A DNA stretch of 26,430 nucleotides from a virus. Shown here piece after piece: positions 13,342 through 21,897 of this stretch. The first letter of the stretch is position 1; every line of letters begins with the position of its first letter. The notes under the pieces are model-generated. The model saw nothing but the letters and a program-made list of their open reading frames with translations, searched no databases and was not told where the DNA came from. The stretch lies in IMG/VR virus record IMGVR_UViG_3300017769_000105, positions 1 through 26,430 of that record; one strand, 5' to 3'. The translations under genes were made by a program, and so were the position numbers.

Positions 13342-14969
13342 TGGCCAAAAATAAATCTAATACATACCAATCAACTAAAAGCCCTGGTAATTTTGAATCT
13401 AATAAACCAAACTATTCAAAACCAACAGGAGGTAAAGGCCAATATATTTTAGATTCATCTGGAAAACCAGTTTCACCTGTTCCACCTCCTATTGAAGGTG
13501 AAATAATAGAATTACAAAAAAGACATTATGGTCAGAGTAATATAAACGAATTATTAGATCGTGGTTTTTCTGAAATAACAAAAACAAAAGAAAAAATTTC
13601 ACCTATTAATTTTTTTAACTTATATCAAGAATTATTTTATGATATTCCTAAACAAGGAAAAAGATCACATACCTTTTTAATTGAAGAAAGTACTAAATAT
13701 ATAGGGGGATATGAAGATCCTAAAGAAGATAAAATACAAAATTTATTAGATAAAGTAGTAGATTTAGAAACTTCAATGATCCAAACACCTTCAGAACACC
13801 CATTATTTAGAAATGGAACAGCTGTTAGAGCAGGTGGTAAATTGGGTATAATGCAAGAAGGAAAATTAAGAGGAGTTTCTAATCAAGGTGATCCTTCGCC
13901 CTTTACTCAACTTAAAAAAACATTAGGAATAACAGATGCTGATGGAAAACCTTTAACGGGAGAAGATAGTTGGACTAGAGTCACAGAACAAACATGGGAT
14001 TCTTTACCTAAATGGCCACCAGGAACAGATATTAATCAATCAGCTGATTGGAGCTTATCACTATCACAATTTAATAAAGCAGCAAGTAATATAACTGTAT
14101 TAACTGAAAATATAAAAATATCAGAGTTAGGTCAAGCAGAAATTGATTTTTTAATAAATGAATTACAAAGTAAAACACCATTTGAAGGTATAACATTAGA
14201 AGATAGTTTATCTGGAAATGTACCTATCGAAGATTTAACACCCTTTGGGGTTCCTGGGAATAGTGATGGCGCTGTAAAAATTTATTATAATGGTGGAGAA
14301 TTTGGGGATGCTGGGACTATAAGTAGTTGGAGGACTTTAATGGAAAATATTATAGCAAAATATGAAGCTAGAGATAATAAAGGTATTTATGGAATAGGTA
14401 ATAATGTTTACCCAAATTCATTAACTTCAGGTCATTTCTCCCGAGGTGAATATAATTTAGAATATAATAGAAGAAATAATATTTATCAGGAAGAATATGA
14501 CGATTATATAGATGGTTTAAACGCTGTAGCTGTGGGTTCTGCTGTTGGGTCTTTTATTCCTGGAGTAGGAACACTAGTAGGTGGTATAGTTGGGGGAATT
14601 ATAGGAGGTGCAAGTCCATTCCCCCCTACTTTTAATGATCCTATTAGTTTGTATAATGATCAAACTCAAAGATATGGTGCAGATTGGAAAAGTCAACGAG
14701 TTGAAGAATTAGAAACATTACGAAATGAAATACGAAATAGAAGATTTGAACGATATTTTTTCCAATTTGATCCAGAAAGAAGTCTCCAAACACAAACAAT
14801 AGAAGGGATACCTGTATCAACAGGACAATTATTTTGGGTAAAAGATCCAACTGATATTTACCAGAACTGGGCTGCAAATAAAGTTCAAGAAGAAATAGAT
14901 AATCATAAAGCCGAATATGGAAAACTATCTGTTTTAAGTAATTTAGAAGACAGAATAAGAGGATATTAG
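13341..14969 (+). CDS. Baseplate-region protein with glycine-zipper segment
   Basis: A 542-residue protein whose ATG overlaps the upstream stop by one base (TAATG). Residues 1-60 are polar, Pro/Ser/Lys-rich and probably disordered. Residues ~60-390 are a mixed folded region. At ~394-425 there is a Gly/Val/Ile-rich stretch (VAVGSAVGSFIPGVGTLVGG then IVGGIIGG), a glycine zipper able to cross or pack in a membrane. The C-terminal ~110 residues are helical and charged (VEELETLRNEIRNRRFERYF). No family was recognised. Position within the wedge operon makes it a tail or baseplate component, and the zipper suggests contact with membrane at some stage, but this is inference. Confidence 0.5.
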   Translation: MAKNKSNTYQSTKSPGNFESNKPNYSKPTGGKGQYILDSSGKPVSPVPPPIEGEIIELQKRHYGQSNINELLDRGFSEITKTKEKISPINFFNLYQELFYDIPKQGKRSHTFLIEESTKYIGGYEDPKEDKIQNLLDKVVDLETSMIQTPSEHPLFRNGTAVRAGGKLGIMQEGKLRGVSNQGDPSPFTQLKKTLGITDADGKPLTGEDSWTRVTEQTWDSLPKWPPGTDINQSADWSLSLSQFNKAASNITVLTENIKISELGQAEIDFLINELQSKTPFEGITLEDSLSGNVPIEDLTPFGVPGNSDGAVKIYYNGGEFGDAGTISSWRTLMENIIAKYEARDNKGIYGIGNNVYPNSLTSGHFSRGEYNLEYNRRNNIYQEEYDDYIDGLNAVAVGSAVGSFIPGVGTLVGGIVGGIIGGASPFPPTFNDPISLYNDQTQRYGADWKSQRVEELETLRNEIRNRRFERYFFQFDPERSLQTQTIEGIPVSTGQLFWVKDPTDIYQNWAANKVQEEIDNHKAEYGKLSVLSNLEDRIRGY

Positions 14970-14970
14970 T

Positions 14971-17900
14971 ATGAGTCATAATAATCAATTTAACATAACA
15001 GATATATCATCAGAAGTAAAACTGAGTTTTGATACTACTTCTTTTAGAGATTTAAATAAAAGATTTGGTAGAAATGAAGATTACTTAGAATTAAAAGTTC
15101 ATACATTAAATGATGAATTAATTTCTACTATTAGAGTTGATAGTAGTAGATATAGATTAGTAAATCCTGATAATGATAATCAATCTAATGAAGTACAAAT
15201 TGATTTTAATGGAATCCTTAGATCTAATGGTTTTAGTGTAGGAAAATATAAACTAAAATTATGTGTATATAGACCAAAAATATTTAATGGCACTTCTTTT
15301 AATATAAAAGAAATATCTCCTTCTAGAAAAGAAATAAGAGCAGTAGCGGATGGTATAAATAATAAAAGTTTTGATTTAGGGATAAAAAATTATATTGCAG
15401 AAAGAGATAGTACCCCATACTTTAAAGATTTTATATTAAAATTTTCAGACACAGAAGCTGTTGGTATTAATATTTTATTAAATGATTTAGTGGCTAAACA
15501 TGAGTTACTTATAAAAACTTATGAACCACTTCCACCTTCTATATCACTAAGAAATTCTTTTAGTATTATAGAAGAAATAATAGACCCATTATTTTTAATA
15601 GTAGATTTAAATTTAGACTTAACAGGTATAGGGGATGAACAGGGTGGAAATCAATTTTTACAACCTAATTTTGATATAGATACTAGAACTAATAATAGTA
15701 TTCCTTCATCATATAAAGATTTTAATAATATATTAAATTATAGTTTAACTTCTTCATATCAAAATCTTTTAAATCAATTAGAAAATAGAGATGTTCCTGA
15801 AATAGCTTATGATTATATTAGACCTATATCTTCAAGCACAGAAAACATAGATATACCTTCACATTTTGAAAATTTTGTACATTTTGGTAGTGCTACAGAA
15901 CGTTTACATAATTTTAAATACAAATTAGAATTAATAGAGCTATATGATAGACAGCTAGGAAATATAGCAACCATTACAGGTAATGCTTCTGCTTCTTCTT
16001 TTACATTAACTAATAAAGAAGATATAAATACTAAAAAACAAAACGTAATAAAAGGATTTGATGGATATGAAAAATTCTTATATTTTACAGAAGGAACTAA
16101 CCCATATACCTGGCCTAAATCTACAACAAGTTATCCTTTTCAATTATTTCCTACAACATCTTCACAAGCAATTAGTTGGTTAGGAGATGAAGGATATGGA
16201 GAATCAGTAGCAAATGGACAACTACATTCAGCATCTAGATATGATATAGATAATCCATATAATTTACAAAAATTAGTACCTAATCACATAAAAGAAAATG
16301 GAGAAAATAATTTTTATTTATCTTTTATTAATATGATAGGTCAACATTTTGACCATATATGGACACATATAAAACATATAACTGAAATAAATGATACACA
16401 CCATACAAGAGGTATTTCAAAAGATTTAGTTTGGTATCAATTAAAAGCTTTAGGAATAGATGCCTTTGATCAATTTGAAAATTCTAACTTAATAGAATAT
16501 ATATTAGGACAAGGTACAGCAGGAAGTCAATTTTATGATACACCTACTAACCAAACACTAGTTACGGCTTCAAATGCAGGTTCAGTAGCTAAACAAGATA
16601 TTTCAAAAGAAGTTTGGAAACGTTTATATCATAATGCACCTTATCTTTTAAAAACTAAGGGAACAGAAAGAGGAATCAGAGCATTAATGGCTTGTTATGG
16701 TTTACCTTCAACTATCTTAAATATAAAAGAATATGGTGGCTCAACACCCATAACAGGTTCTTTAAAAGATGTAGACCCAGCTGATTTTTATAAAACATTT
16801 ACTTATCAAAAATCTAGTTTAGCCTTAAAAACCACAGAAGCAATAGATGCTGGTAATTTTATGGTTCGTTTTCCTTGGAAAGCAAATAATATAGCAGGAC
16901 GTACATCTAAAGCTATAGAATTAAGAATTAAACCAATAAAAGGTAATGAAGGTATAGCTTTAAGTTTAGGTGATACTCCTACTGATGCTAATGGATTACA
17001 ATTAACACTAGATAAATATGAGGGTAATGATATAAGCTCTAGTGGTGATGCTTCAATTTTTGGTAGAATAAATTTAGAACAAGGAGGAACCGTTAGAGCA
17101 TCTACTAGTTTTTTTCCTTTATATAATGGAAATTTTTGGAATTTACATTTAATGGGGACAGGAACAAATGCTAATTTTGGTGCTTATCAAACTAACCATT
17201 TAAAAAATACTTTTAAATTCACTGGTACTTGGGGTGGAAATAATTTTGCAAATACTTTTGGTGCTAATTCAGGAGCAGGAAGGACATATGTTTATGGTGG
17301 AACAAATGGGTATGAAGGGTCAATTCAAGAATTAAAATGTAATTGGGGAGAAGAACTCACAGATACAACACTTACAAAACATTCACTTGAACCCTTTATG
17401 TATTCAGGTAACTCAATTTCTTCTTCATTTAGTAATGTAATTATTAGATTACCTTTAGGAAGTACTGACGTAGAAACTTTTGAAAATCACCCACCAGATA
17501 CTACACTTACAAATGCAAATACAGTAGCAAATTCAACAGCAAATGGAGGTACTATTTACGAAGAAATAGTAGAAGATCATCATTTACCTACACCTGATAC
17601 AGTGGGTAGATCAATGTCAAGTGAAAAAGTTAGAATAGATACAGGTATTATAGATGATGATATATTACAACCATTTACTAAAGGAGAAATATCAACATTA
17701 GATAGACAACCACAAGATTTTAGTGATTTAGGTATACATTTTTCTCCTACAATGGAAATAAATGAAGATATACTCTATACTTTAGGTTCATTTAGATTAG
17801 ATGATTATATAGGTTCACCTTTACCATTAGTTCAATCTTCTTCCCAATACACAGATTTAAAGGAAATAAATAATTATTACTTTAAAAAAGTAAAACATAG

Positions 17901-18453
17901 ATATAATTATTGGGATTATATTAAATTAATTCAATATGTAGATCATACATTATTTAAAATAATAGAAAATTGGGTACCTTGGAAAGCAAATACAAAAACA
18001 GGTTTATTAATTGAACCACATTATTTAGAAAGAAATAAATTTGCAAGAACATTACCTAAAAGAGTAGATGGTCAAACAATGACACCTGGTTCTCATGGGA
18101 CTATTGAAGCTCAAGTAACTGGAGAATCAATAAATGAATTATATAATTTATCTAATAGTTCAGTAATAACAACTAATAATTTATTACCTACATTAACTAA
18201 TGAACAAAGACAAGAACAAGGAACAAATGGAAATATAAATATTTTTGATAATTATACTAATCCATTTTTAAGAGATGCTAATTTTGAAAATAACCATTCA
18301 TCACAAGCACCTATTACTCCACACCCTTCTTCAGGGCAACCTGATGGGTATATAGCTCATAAATCAAATGTTTTATTAGGAAATGCAACTAAAGGAAAAA
18401 TATCTCGTAGGTATTTCCGAACATTAAGAAATGGTAAAGAAACAGACTTTTAA
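14971..18453 (+). CDS. Large baseplate/tail protein with LamG-like insertion
   Basis: At 1160 residues this is the largest gene in the window, similar in size and position to baseplate wedge gp7 of T4 (1032), but sequence identity to gp7 was not established. Residues ~445-590 contain a helical region (HFDHIWTHIKHITEI; KDLVWYQLKALGIDAF) and VWKRLYHNAPYLLKTKGTER with GIRALMACYGLP, a pattern reminiscent of tail proteins of the P2 gpI kind (K-G-T-x-x-x-x-R). Residues ~610-795 look like a concanavalin/LamG-type beta sandwich (KAIELRIKPIKGNEGIALSL; FWNLHLMG; YEGSIQELKCNW). Residues ~945-1010 contain YWDYIKLIQYVDHTLFKIIE and GLLIEPHYLERNK. The end is polar and basic. It starts 1 nt after the preceding stop. 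Likely baseplate periphery with a sugar-binding domain. Confidence 0.5.
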   Translation: MSHNNQFNITDISSEVKLSFDTTSFRDLNKRFGRNEDYLELKVHTLNDELISTIRVDSSRYRLVNPDNDNQSNEVQIDFNGILRSNGFSVGKYKLKLCVYRPKIFNGTSFNIKEISPSRKEIRAVADGINNKSFDLGIKNYIAERDSTPYFKDFILKFSDTEAVGINILLNDLVAKHELLIKTYEPLPPSISLRNSFSIIEEIIDPLFLIVDLNLDLTGIGDEQGGNQFLQPNFDIDTRTNNSIPSSYKDFNNILNYSLTSSYQNLLNQLENRDVPEIAYDYIRPISSSTENIDIPSHFENFVHFGSATERLHNFKYKLELIELYDRQLGNIATITGNASASSFTLTNKEDINTKKQNVIKGFDGYEKFLYFTEGTNPYTWPKSTTSYPFQLFPTTSSQAISWLGDEGYGESVANGQLHSASRYDIDNPYNLQKLVPNHIKENGENNFYLSFINMIGQHFDHIWTHIKHITEINDTHHTRGISKDLVWYQLKALGIDAFDQFENSNLIEYILGQGTAGSQFYDTPTNQTLVTASNAGSVAKQDISKEVWKRLYHNAPYLLKTKGTERGIRALMACYGLPSTILNIKEYGGSTPITGSLKDVDPADFYKTFTYQKSSLALKTTEAIDAGNFMVRFPWKANNIAGRTSKAIELRIKPIKGNEGIALSLGDTPTDANGLQLTLDKYEGNDISSSGDASIFGRINLEQGGTVRASTSFFPLYNGNFWNLHLMGTGTNANFGAYQTNHLKNTFKFTGTWGGNNFANTFGANSGAGRTYVYGGTNGYEGSIQELKCNWGEELTDTTLTKHSLEPFMYSGNSISSSFSNVIIRLPLGSTDVETFENHPPDTTLTNANTVANSTANGGTIYEEIVEDHHLPTPDTVGRSMSSEKVRIDTGIIDDDILQPFTKGEISTLDRQPQDFSDLGIHFSPTMEINEDILYTLGSFRLDDYIGSPLPLVQSSSQYTDLKEINNYYFKKVKHRYNYWDYIKLIQYVDHTLFKIIENWVPWKANTKTGLLIEPHYLERNKFARTLPKRVDGQTMTPGSHGTIEAQVTGESINELYNLSNSSVITTNNLLPTLTNEQRQEQGTNGNINIFDNYTNPFLRDANFENNHSSQAPITPHPSSGQPDGYIAHKSNVLLGNATKGKISRRYFRTLRNGKETDF

Positions 18454-18455
18454 TT

Positions 18456-19343
18456 ATGCCACAAACACCTAACATAAATTATTTTACAGGAAATCCTGCA
18501 GTTAGTAAAAGTTATGATGTTGAATTTGATGATGCCATAGCAGATACTCGATTTTGGAAAGCAAGATCAGAAGGAACCCAATTAAGTGCTCAAGCAATAA
18601 ATACATTTAATGAAGGAGATACATCATATGGTAAAAATCCAGTAATAGAAAATAAAATAGCAGCATTATACGTAGGTACAACAGTAATAGGTTCTGACGA
18701 AGATCCTTCAAGAGTAGCTATAAATGGACATAGTTTTATCACTATAGATAGAATATTATTAATTGACATAGAAACAGATGAAGTTCAAATAATAAACAGA
18801 CAAAGTATAATTGATGTAAATACTAATACTATCGGTGCAGAAAAAGCTTTTAAAAGATATATAACAAGAGATTTTTTTGAAGGATCAGAAATAAATATAA
18901 GATTAATAGATAAAACAGTACAAAATTCATTAAAACCAGCTCATAGAGTAAAATTTAATAGAGGTTCATTAATGAAAATTTATGAATACACCCCTAATGA
19001 TAATGGTTTTGAAGATGGAGTATTTGGGGGACATGGAATAAGAAATAACGCAGGAAATATACACACAGGAAGTTTAGAAGGACCAGGATTATTTGGTTAT
19101 GGTATGACTGCTGCTGTAAGTAGATCTTTATTTGATAGCAATTCAATAGAATTTGTAACATCATTACCCGCAGAATTAAATGACTATTCAGGGGATGTAA
19201 ATTTAAGTTTAATAGATGAATTATGCCCAATAACGGCTTCAGTTGGTGGTGGATTTTCACCTGTAACTGTTCCTATTACTGTAACTAATATTCAAGTAAC
19301 TGCTAACCCTAATTTTAATCTTAGTGCTGCACCTAAAAATTAA
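18456..19343 (+). CDS. Structural-region protein, unknown
   Basis: A 295-residue protein beginning 2 nt after the large tail gene. The N-terminal half is mixed alpha/beta (SHDV-type start, then HSFITIDRILLIDIETDEVQ and IDVNTNTIGAEKAFKRYITR). A Gly-rich loop region lies at ~185-222 (GFEDGVFGGHGIRNNAGN; GPGLFGYGM). The C-terminus is a Thr/Val-rich beta segment (VTVPITVTNIQVTANP). No signature of a known family was recognised. Tight spacing within the baseplate block makes a baseplate or tail role likely. Confidence 0.5.
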   Translation: MPQTPNINYFTGNPAVSKSYDVEFDDAIADTRFWKARSEGTQLSAQAINTFNEGDTSYGKNPVIENKIAALYVGTTVIGSDEDPSRVAINGHSFITIDRILLIDIETDEVQIINRQSIIDVNTNTIGAEKAFKRYITRDFFEGSEINIRLIDKTVQNSLKPAHRVKFNRGSLMKIYEYTPNDNGFEDGVFGGHGIRNNAGNIHTGSLEGPGLFGYGMTAAVSRSLFDSNSIEFVTSLPAELNDYSGDVNLSLIDELCPITASVGGGFSPVTVPITVTNIQVTANPNFNLSAAPKN

Positions 19344-19348
19344 ATAAT

Positions 19349-20107
19349 ATGCCAGGATATTTTAATAAAACATCATACTCACCAGCATCACCCTCTACAA
19401 ATAAAACACCTACAGTTCAGGCAAGTGCTTATAGACCATTATTAAATAATGGTAATTTAAAATCATTTTATGATGATATAGTTTATTGGGAAATAGCAAA
19501 AAATAATAATAAGTTTTATGTTACTTTTATGAGGGGAGAATATGCTTATCCTAACAATAAACAAGAATCCATAGCTACTATGGAAATTAGTTACCCTCAT
19601 ACAGTTTTAGGTAATAGTTCTACATCTTCTTTTGGAACCGGCTTTAATAGAGTTAGTGCAAATCCAGAAACATTCCAACAAAATATTGAATCAAGTTCAG
19701 TATCAACAGCTGTATTAGCTAGCCATAATTATAATGGTTTTATACCTATAACAGAACTAAATGGTATAAAATTTTTTAGATCAACAATAACATCATCTAT
19801 TTTTGAAGAAAATACATATCAATATGAAATACATGATAACACAACTACCGAAGCTGAAAGAACAGTACAAGCTGCATATTTTTATCCATTTTCTAATTAC
19901 CAACTAAGTGTATTAAGGGATGAACCAACTTTAGTAGTAAATATGGATAAAGAAAATGAATTAAATGATGGTCCTGGTGAGGATGGTTTTGTAGTAATAC
20001 CACAAAATTGCCATGAAAAAGTAAAAAATAATGTAGAATATTACTTAGAAAAAGCAGGATTAATGAATAAAACAACTAAATTTAAAAACCAATCACCAAG
20101 AAGATAA
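19349..20107 (+). CDS. Structural-region protein, unknown
   Basis: A 252-residue protein. The first ~25 residues are Ser/Thr/Pro-rich and probably flexible; the core is beta-rich with aromatic residues (DDIVYWEIAKNNNKFYVTFM; NGFIPITELNGIKFF); the C-terminal ~40 residues are helical and basic (NCHEKVKNNVEYYLEKAGLM). It closes the tightly packed run that starts at 9860, and a 43-nt gap with a candidate promoter follows. No recognised family. Expected to be a tail or baseplate component from context. Confidence 0.5.
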   Translation: MPGYFNKTSYSPASPSTNKTPTVQASAYRPLLNNGNLKSFYDDIVYWEIAKNNNKFYVTFMRGEYAYPNNKQESIATMEISYPHTVLGNSSTSSFGTGFNRVSANPETFQQNIESSSVSTAVLASHNYNGFIPITELNGIKFFRSTITSSIFEENTYQYEIHDNTTTEAERTVQAAYFYPFSNYQLSVLRDEPTLVVNMDKENELNDGPGEDGFVVIPQNCHEKVKNNVEYYLEKAGLMNKTTKFKNQSPRR

Positions 20108-20125
20108 TATTTTTTAAAAACATAT

Positions 20126-20139
20126 ATATTTATAACAAA
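20126..20139 (+). promoter_or_regulatory. Candidate phage promoter, ATATTTAT core (site 4)
   Basis: ATATTTATAACAAA lies in the 43-nt gap before the gene at 20151, ending 11 nt before the ATG. It is identical over 14 nt to site 5 and is preceded by a TTTTTTAAAAA tract (20110-20120), as at site 3. Confidence 0.55.
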
Positions 20140-20150
20140 ACAAATCAACA

Positions 20151-20834
20151 ATGGGATACTTAGATAATACTTCAATTACAGTAGATGCTATCTTAACTAA
20201 AAGAGGACGTGAATTACTTTCTCAAGGAGGGTTAGGAGCTTTTAATATTACACAATTTGCTTTAGGAGATGATGAAATTGATTACACTTTATTCAATGAA
20301 GATCATCCTAATGGTTCTCAATTTGCTGGAGAAGCAATTGAAAATATGCCTTTAATTGAAGCTATACCAGATGAAGGAAATATAATGCTTCATAGGTTAA
20401 TTTCTTTAAATTCAGGAACATCTAAACTACCTATAGTAACAGCTAATGTACCTAAAATAACATTAAATTTAGGTTCTTCATTTGTTTTAACCCCTTCAAC
20501 ACTTAATTTCAACGATGTAAGTGCACAATCAGAACCAGGCGGGTATCTATATACAATAGCAGATAGAAGGCTACTAAGTGCTTTTGGTGGACAAACATCT
20601 GCAACTAATTTAACAGCAAGATCTGCATTTAGCCAAACAATAGCAGGTGGCAATACAATATCTTTATCAGCGTTAAATAGTACTTCATTATTTGGGAATA
20701 ATCAAAAATTATTAACTACATTAACAGTAGAAGGAAGAGACACAGGAGCAAGAGTAACAATTCCAGTAGAAATTAGCAAAACTGTAATAGGAACAACAAG
20801 TGTTCAGGCTGAAACTGGTATAACATTAAAATAA
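20151..20834 (+). CDS. Virion structural protein, unknown role
   Basis: A 227-residue protein. The N-terminal ~50 residues (TSITVDAILTKRGRELLSQG, then FNITQFALGDDEIDYTLF) form a distinctive segment that I associate with virion proteins of marine myoviruses. The rest is beta-rich with Ser/Thr/Asn (KITLNLGSSFVLTPSTLNF; LLTTLTVEGRDTGARVTIPV). It is the first gene after a candidate promoter and heads a three-gene set with the two proteins at 20845 and 21898. A strong promoter of its own would suit a protein needed in many copies. The exact part of the virion cannot be given. Confidence 0.55.
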   Translation: MGYLDNTSITVDAILTKRGRELLSQGGLGAFNITQFALGDDEIDYTLFNEDHPNGSQFAGEAIENMPLIEAIPDEGNIMLHRLISLNSGTSKLPIVTANVPKITLNLGSSFVLTPSTLNFNDVSAQSEPGGYLYTIADRRLLSAFGGQTSATNLTARSAFSQTIAGGNTISLSALNSTSLFGNNQKLLTTLTVEGRDTGARVTIPVEISKTVIGTTSVQAETGITLK

Positions 20835-20844
20835 AAAATAACAT

Positions 20845-21885
20845 ATGTCATTCGTAAGATTCAACCAAACAGATATAGTAAATGATACCGCAAAGATAAC
20901 AACTTCTACGTGGACTAATAATACTAATGCATTAACATCTGCACATAATACTTCATCACTTCAAGCTTTATTTAGCTCAGCTACAAGTTCAGGAGCACAT
21001 TTTGTAGAAATATATAATGCTGATCCTGATACAGATTCAACAGCAGAAGTTCAATATTCAGTAGCATATGGTCATAGAGGTGGATCAGGTTCTTTAAATT
21101 TTACACACGCTGTAGGTGCACATGGAAAAAGTCCATCAAGAAACATATATAGCCAATACAGACAATTAGTTTTTGGAACAGAAACAACAGATTTTAATTT
21201 TACAGATTTCACTCCTGATAGTATTTATGTAATTAATATTAATAGATCTAGATATAAACATAATTTAAAACCAGGATCTTTAAATTTAACCTTAGGAACA
21301 GTAGCAGGTGGTAGAATTAAATTAACTGATGATTCAGTTACAACAACAGGATCTTCAACAGTAACAAATGCTGGTAGACAATTTAATATAGTATCAGGTT
21401 CAAATGGTATAAGAAAGGGAGGCAATACTGTTCAAGTAGCAGGTAGTGGCTCATATGGTTTTTATTATCCCGATTCAGGATTTATAGTTTTAAATGCAGC
21501 TGCTTTAGATGCATCTAAAGCGGATGGAGGTACAGGATTAGGAACTGTAGAAGCATCAAATACTACAAATAACAATCATCTTAAATTATTAGATAAAATT
21601 AATGATGGAGGTAGTTTTATAGTTGATAGTGAAGAAAAAGTATCATCAACTTATTATTTTGCTAGAGCAAGAAATTTTGAATTTAATTATACTACAAATC
21701 CTTCATTTGTAGATTCAAATGGAAATGTATTAATTAATTCAATGATAGATAACCCTACAACTTATATTACAACAGTAGGAATGTATAATGATGCTGGTGA
21801 TTTATTAGCAGTAGCTAAATTAAGTCAACCAATAACTAAAGACTTTACAAAAGAAGCACTTATTAGAGTAAAATTAGACTATTAA
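20845..21885 (+). CDS. Virion/appendage protein sharing a C-terminal domain with the next gene
   Basis: A 346-residue protein rich in Ser, Thr, Asn and Gly with many predicted beta strands, as in fibre or baseplate-attached proteins. Residues ~60-150 contain AEVQYSVAYGHRGGSGSLNF and YRQLVFGTETTDFNF. The C-terminal ~60 residues (YITTVGMYNDAGDLLAVAKL, then SQPI and a terminal VKLDY) align by eye with the end of the protein at 21898 (YVTTIGLYNENNELLVVGKL, ASPI, VVRWDS). This suggests a shared attachment domain carrying different outer parts. No catalytic motif was seen. Confidence 0.55.
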   Translation: MSFVRFNQTDIVNDTAKITTSTWTNNTNALTSAHNTSSLQALFSSATSSGAHFVEIYNADPDTDSTAEVQYSVAYGHRGGSGSLNFTHAVGAHGKSPSRNIYSQYRQLVFGTETTDFNFTDFTPDSIYVININRSRYKHNLKPGSLNLTLGTVAGGRIKLTDDSVTTTGSSTVTNAGRQFNIVSGSNGIRKGGNTVQVAGSGSYGFYYPDSGFIVLNAAALDASKADGGTGLGTVEASNTTNNNHLKLLDKINDGGSFIVDSEEKVSSTYYFARARNFEFNYTTNPSFVDSNGNVLINSMIDNPTTYITTVGMYNDAGDLLAVAKLSQPITKDFTKEALIRVKLDY

Positions 21886-21897
21886 AATGTCACCTAA

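Noticed and set aside
14644-14988. 114-codon open frame on the minus strand
   Set aside because: It lies wholly opposite the 3' end of the gene at 13341, has a low-complexity Leu/Ile/Tyr-rich translation typical of the antisense of an AT-rich gene, and every supported gene is on the + strand.
20390-20653. 87-codon open frame on the minus strand
   Set aside because: Antisense to the structural gene at 20151 with no leader, no neighbours and no recognisable domain.
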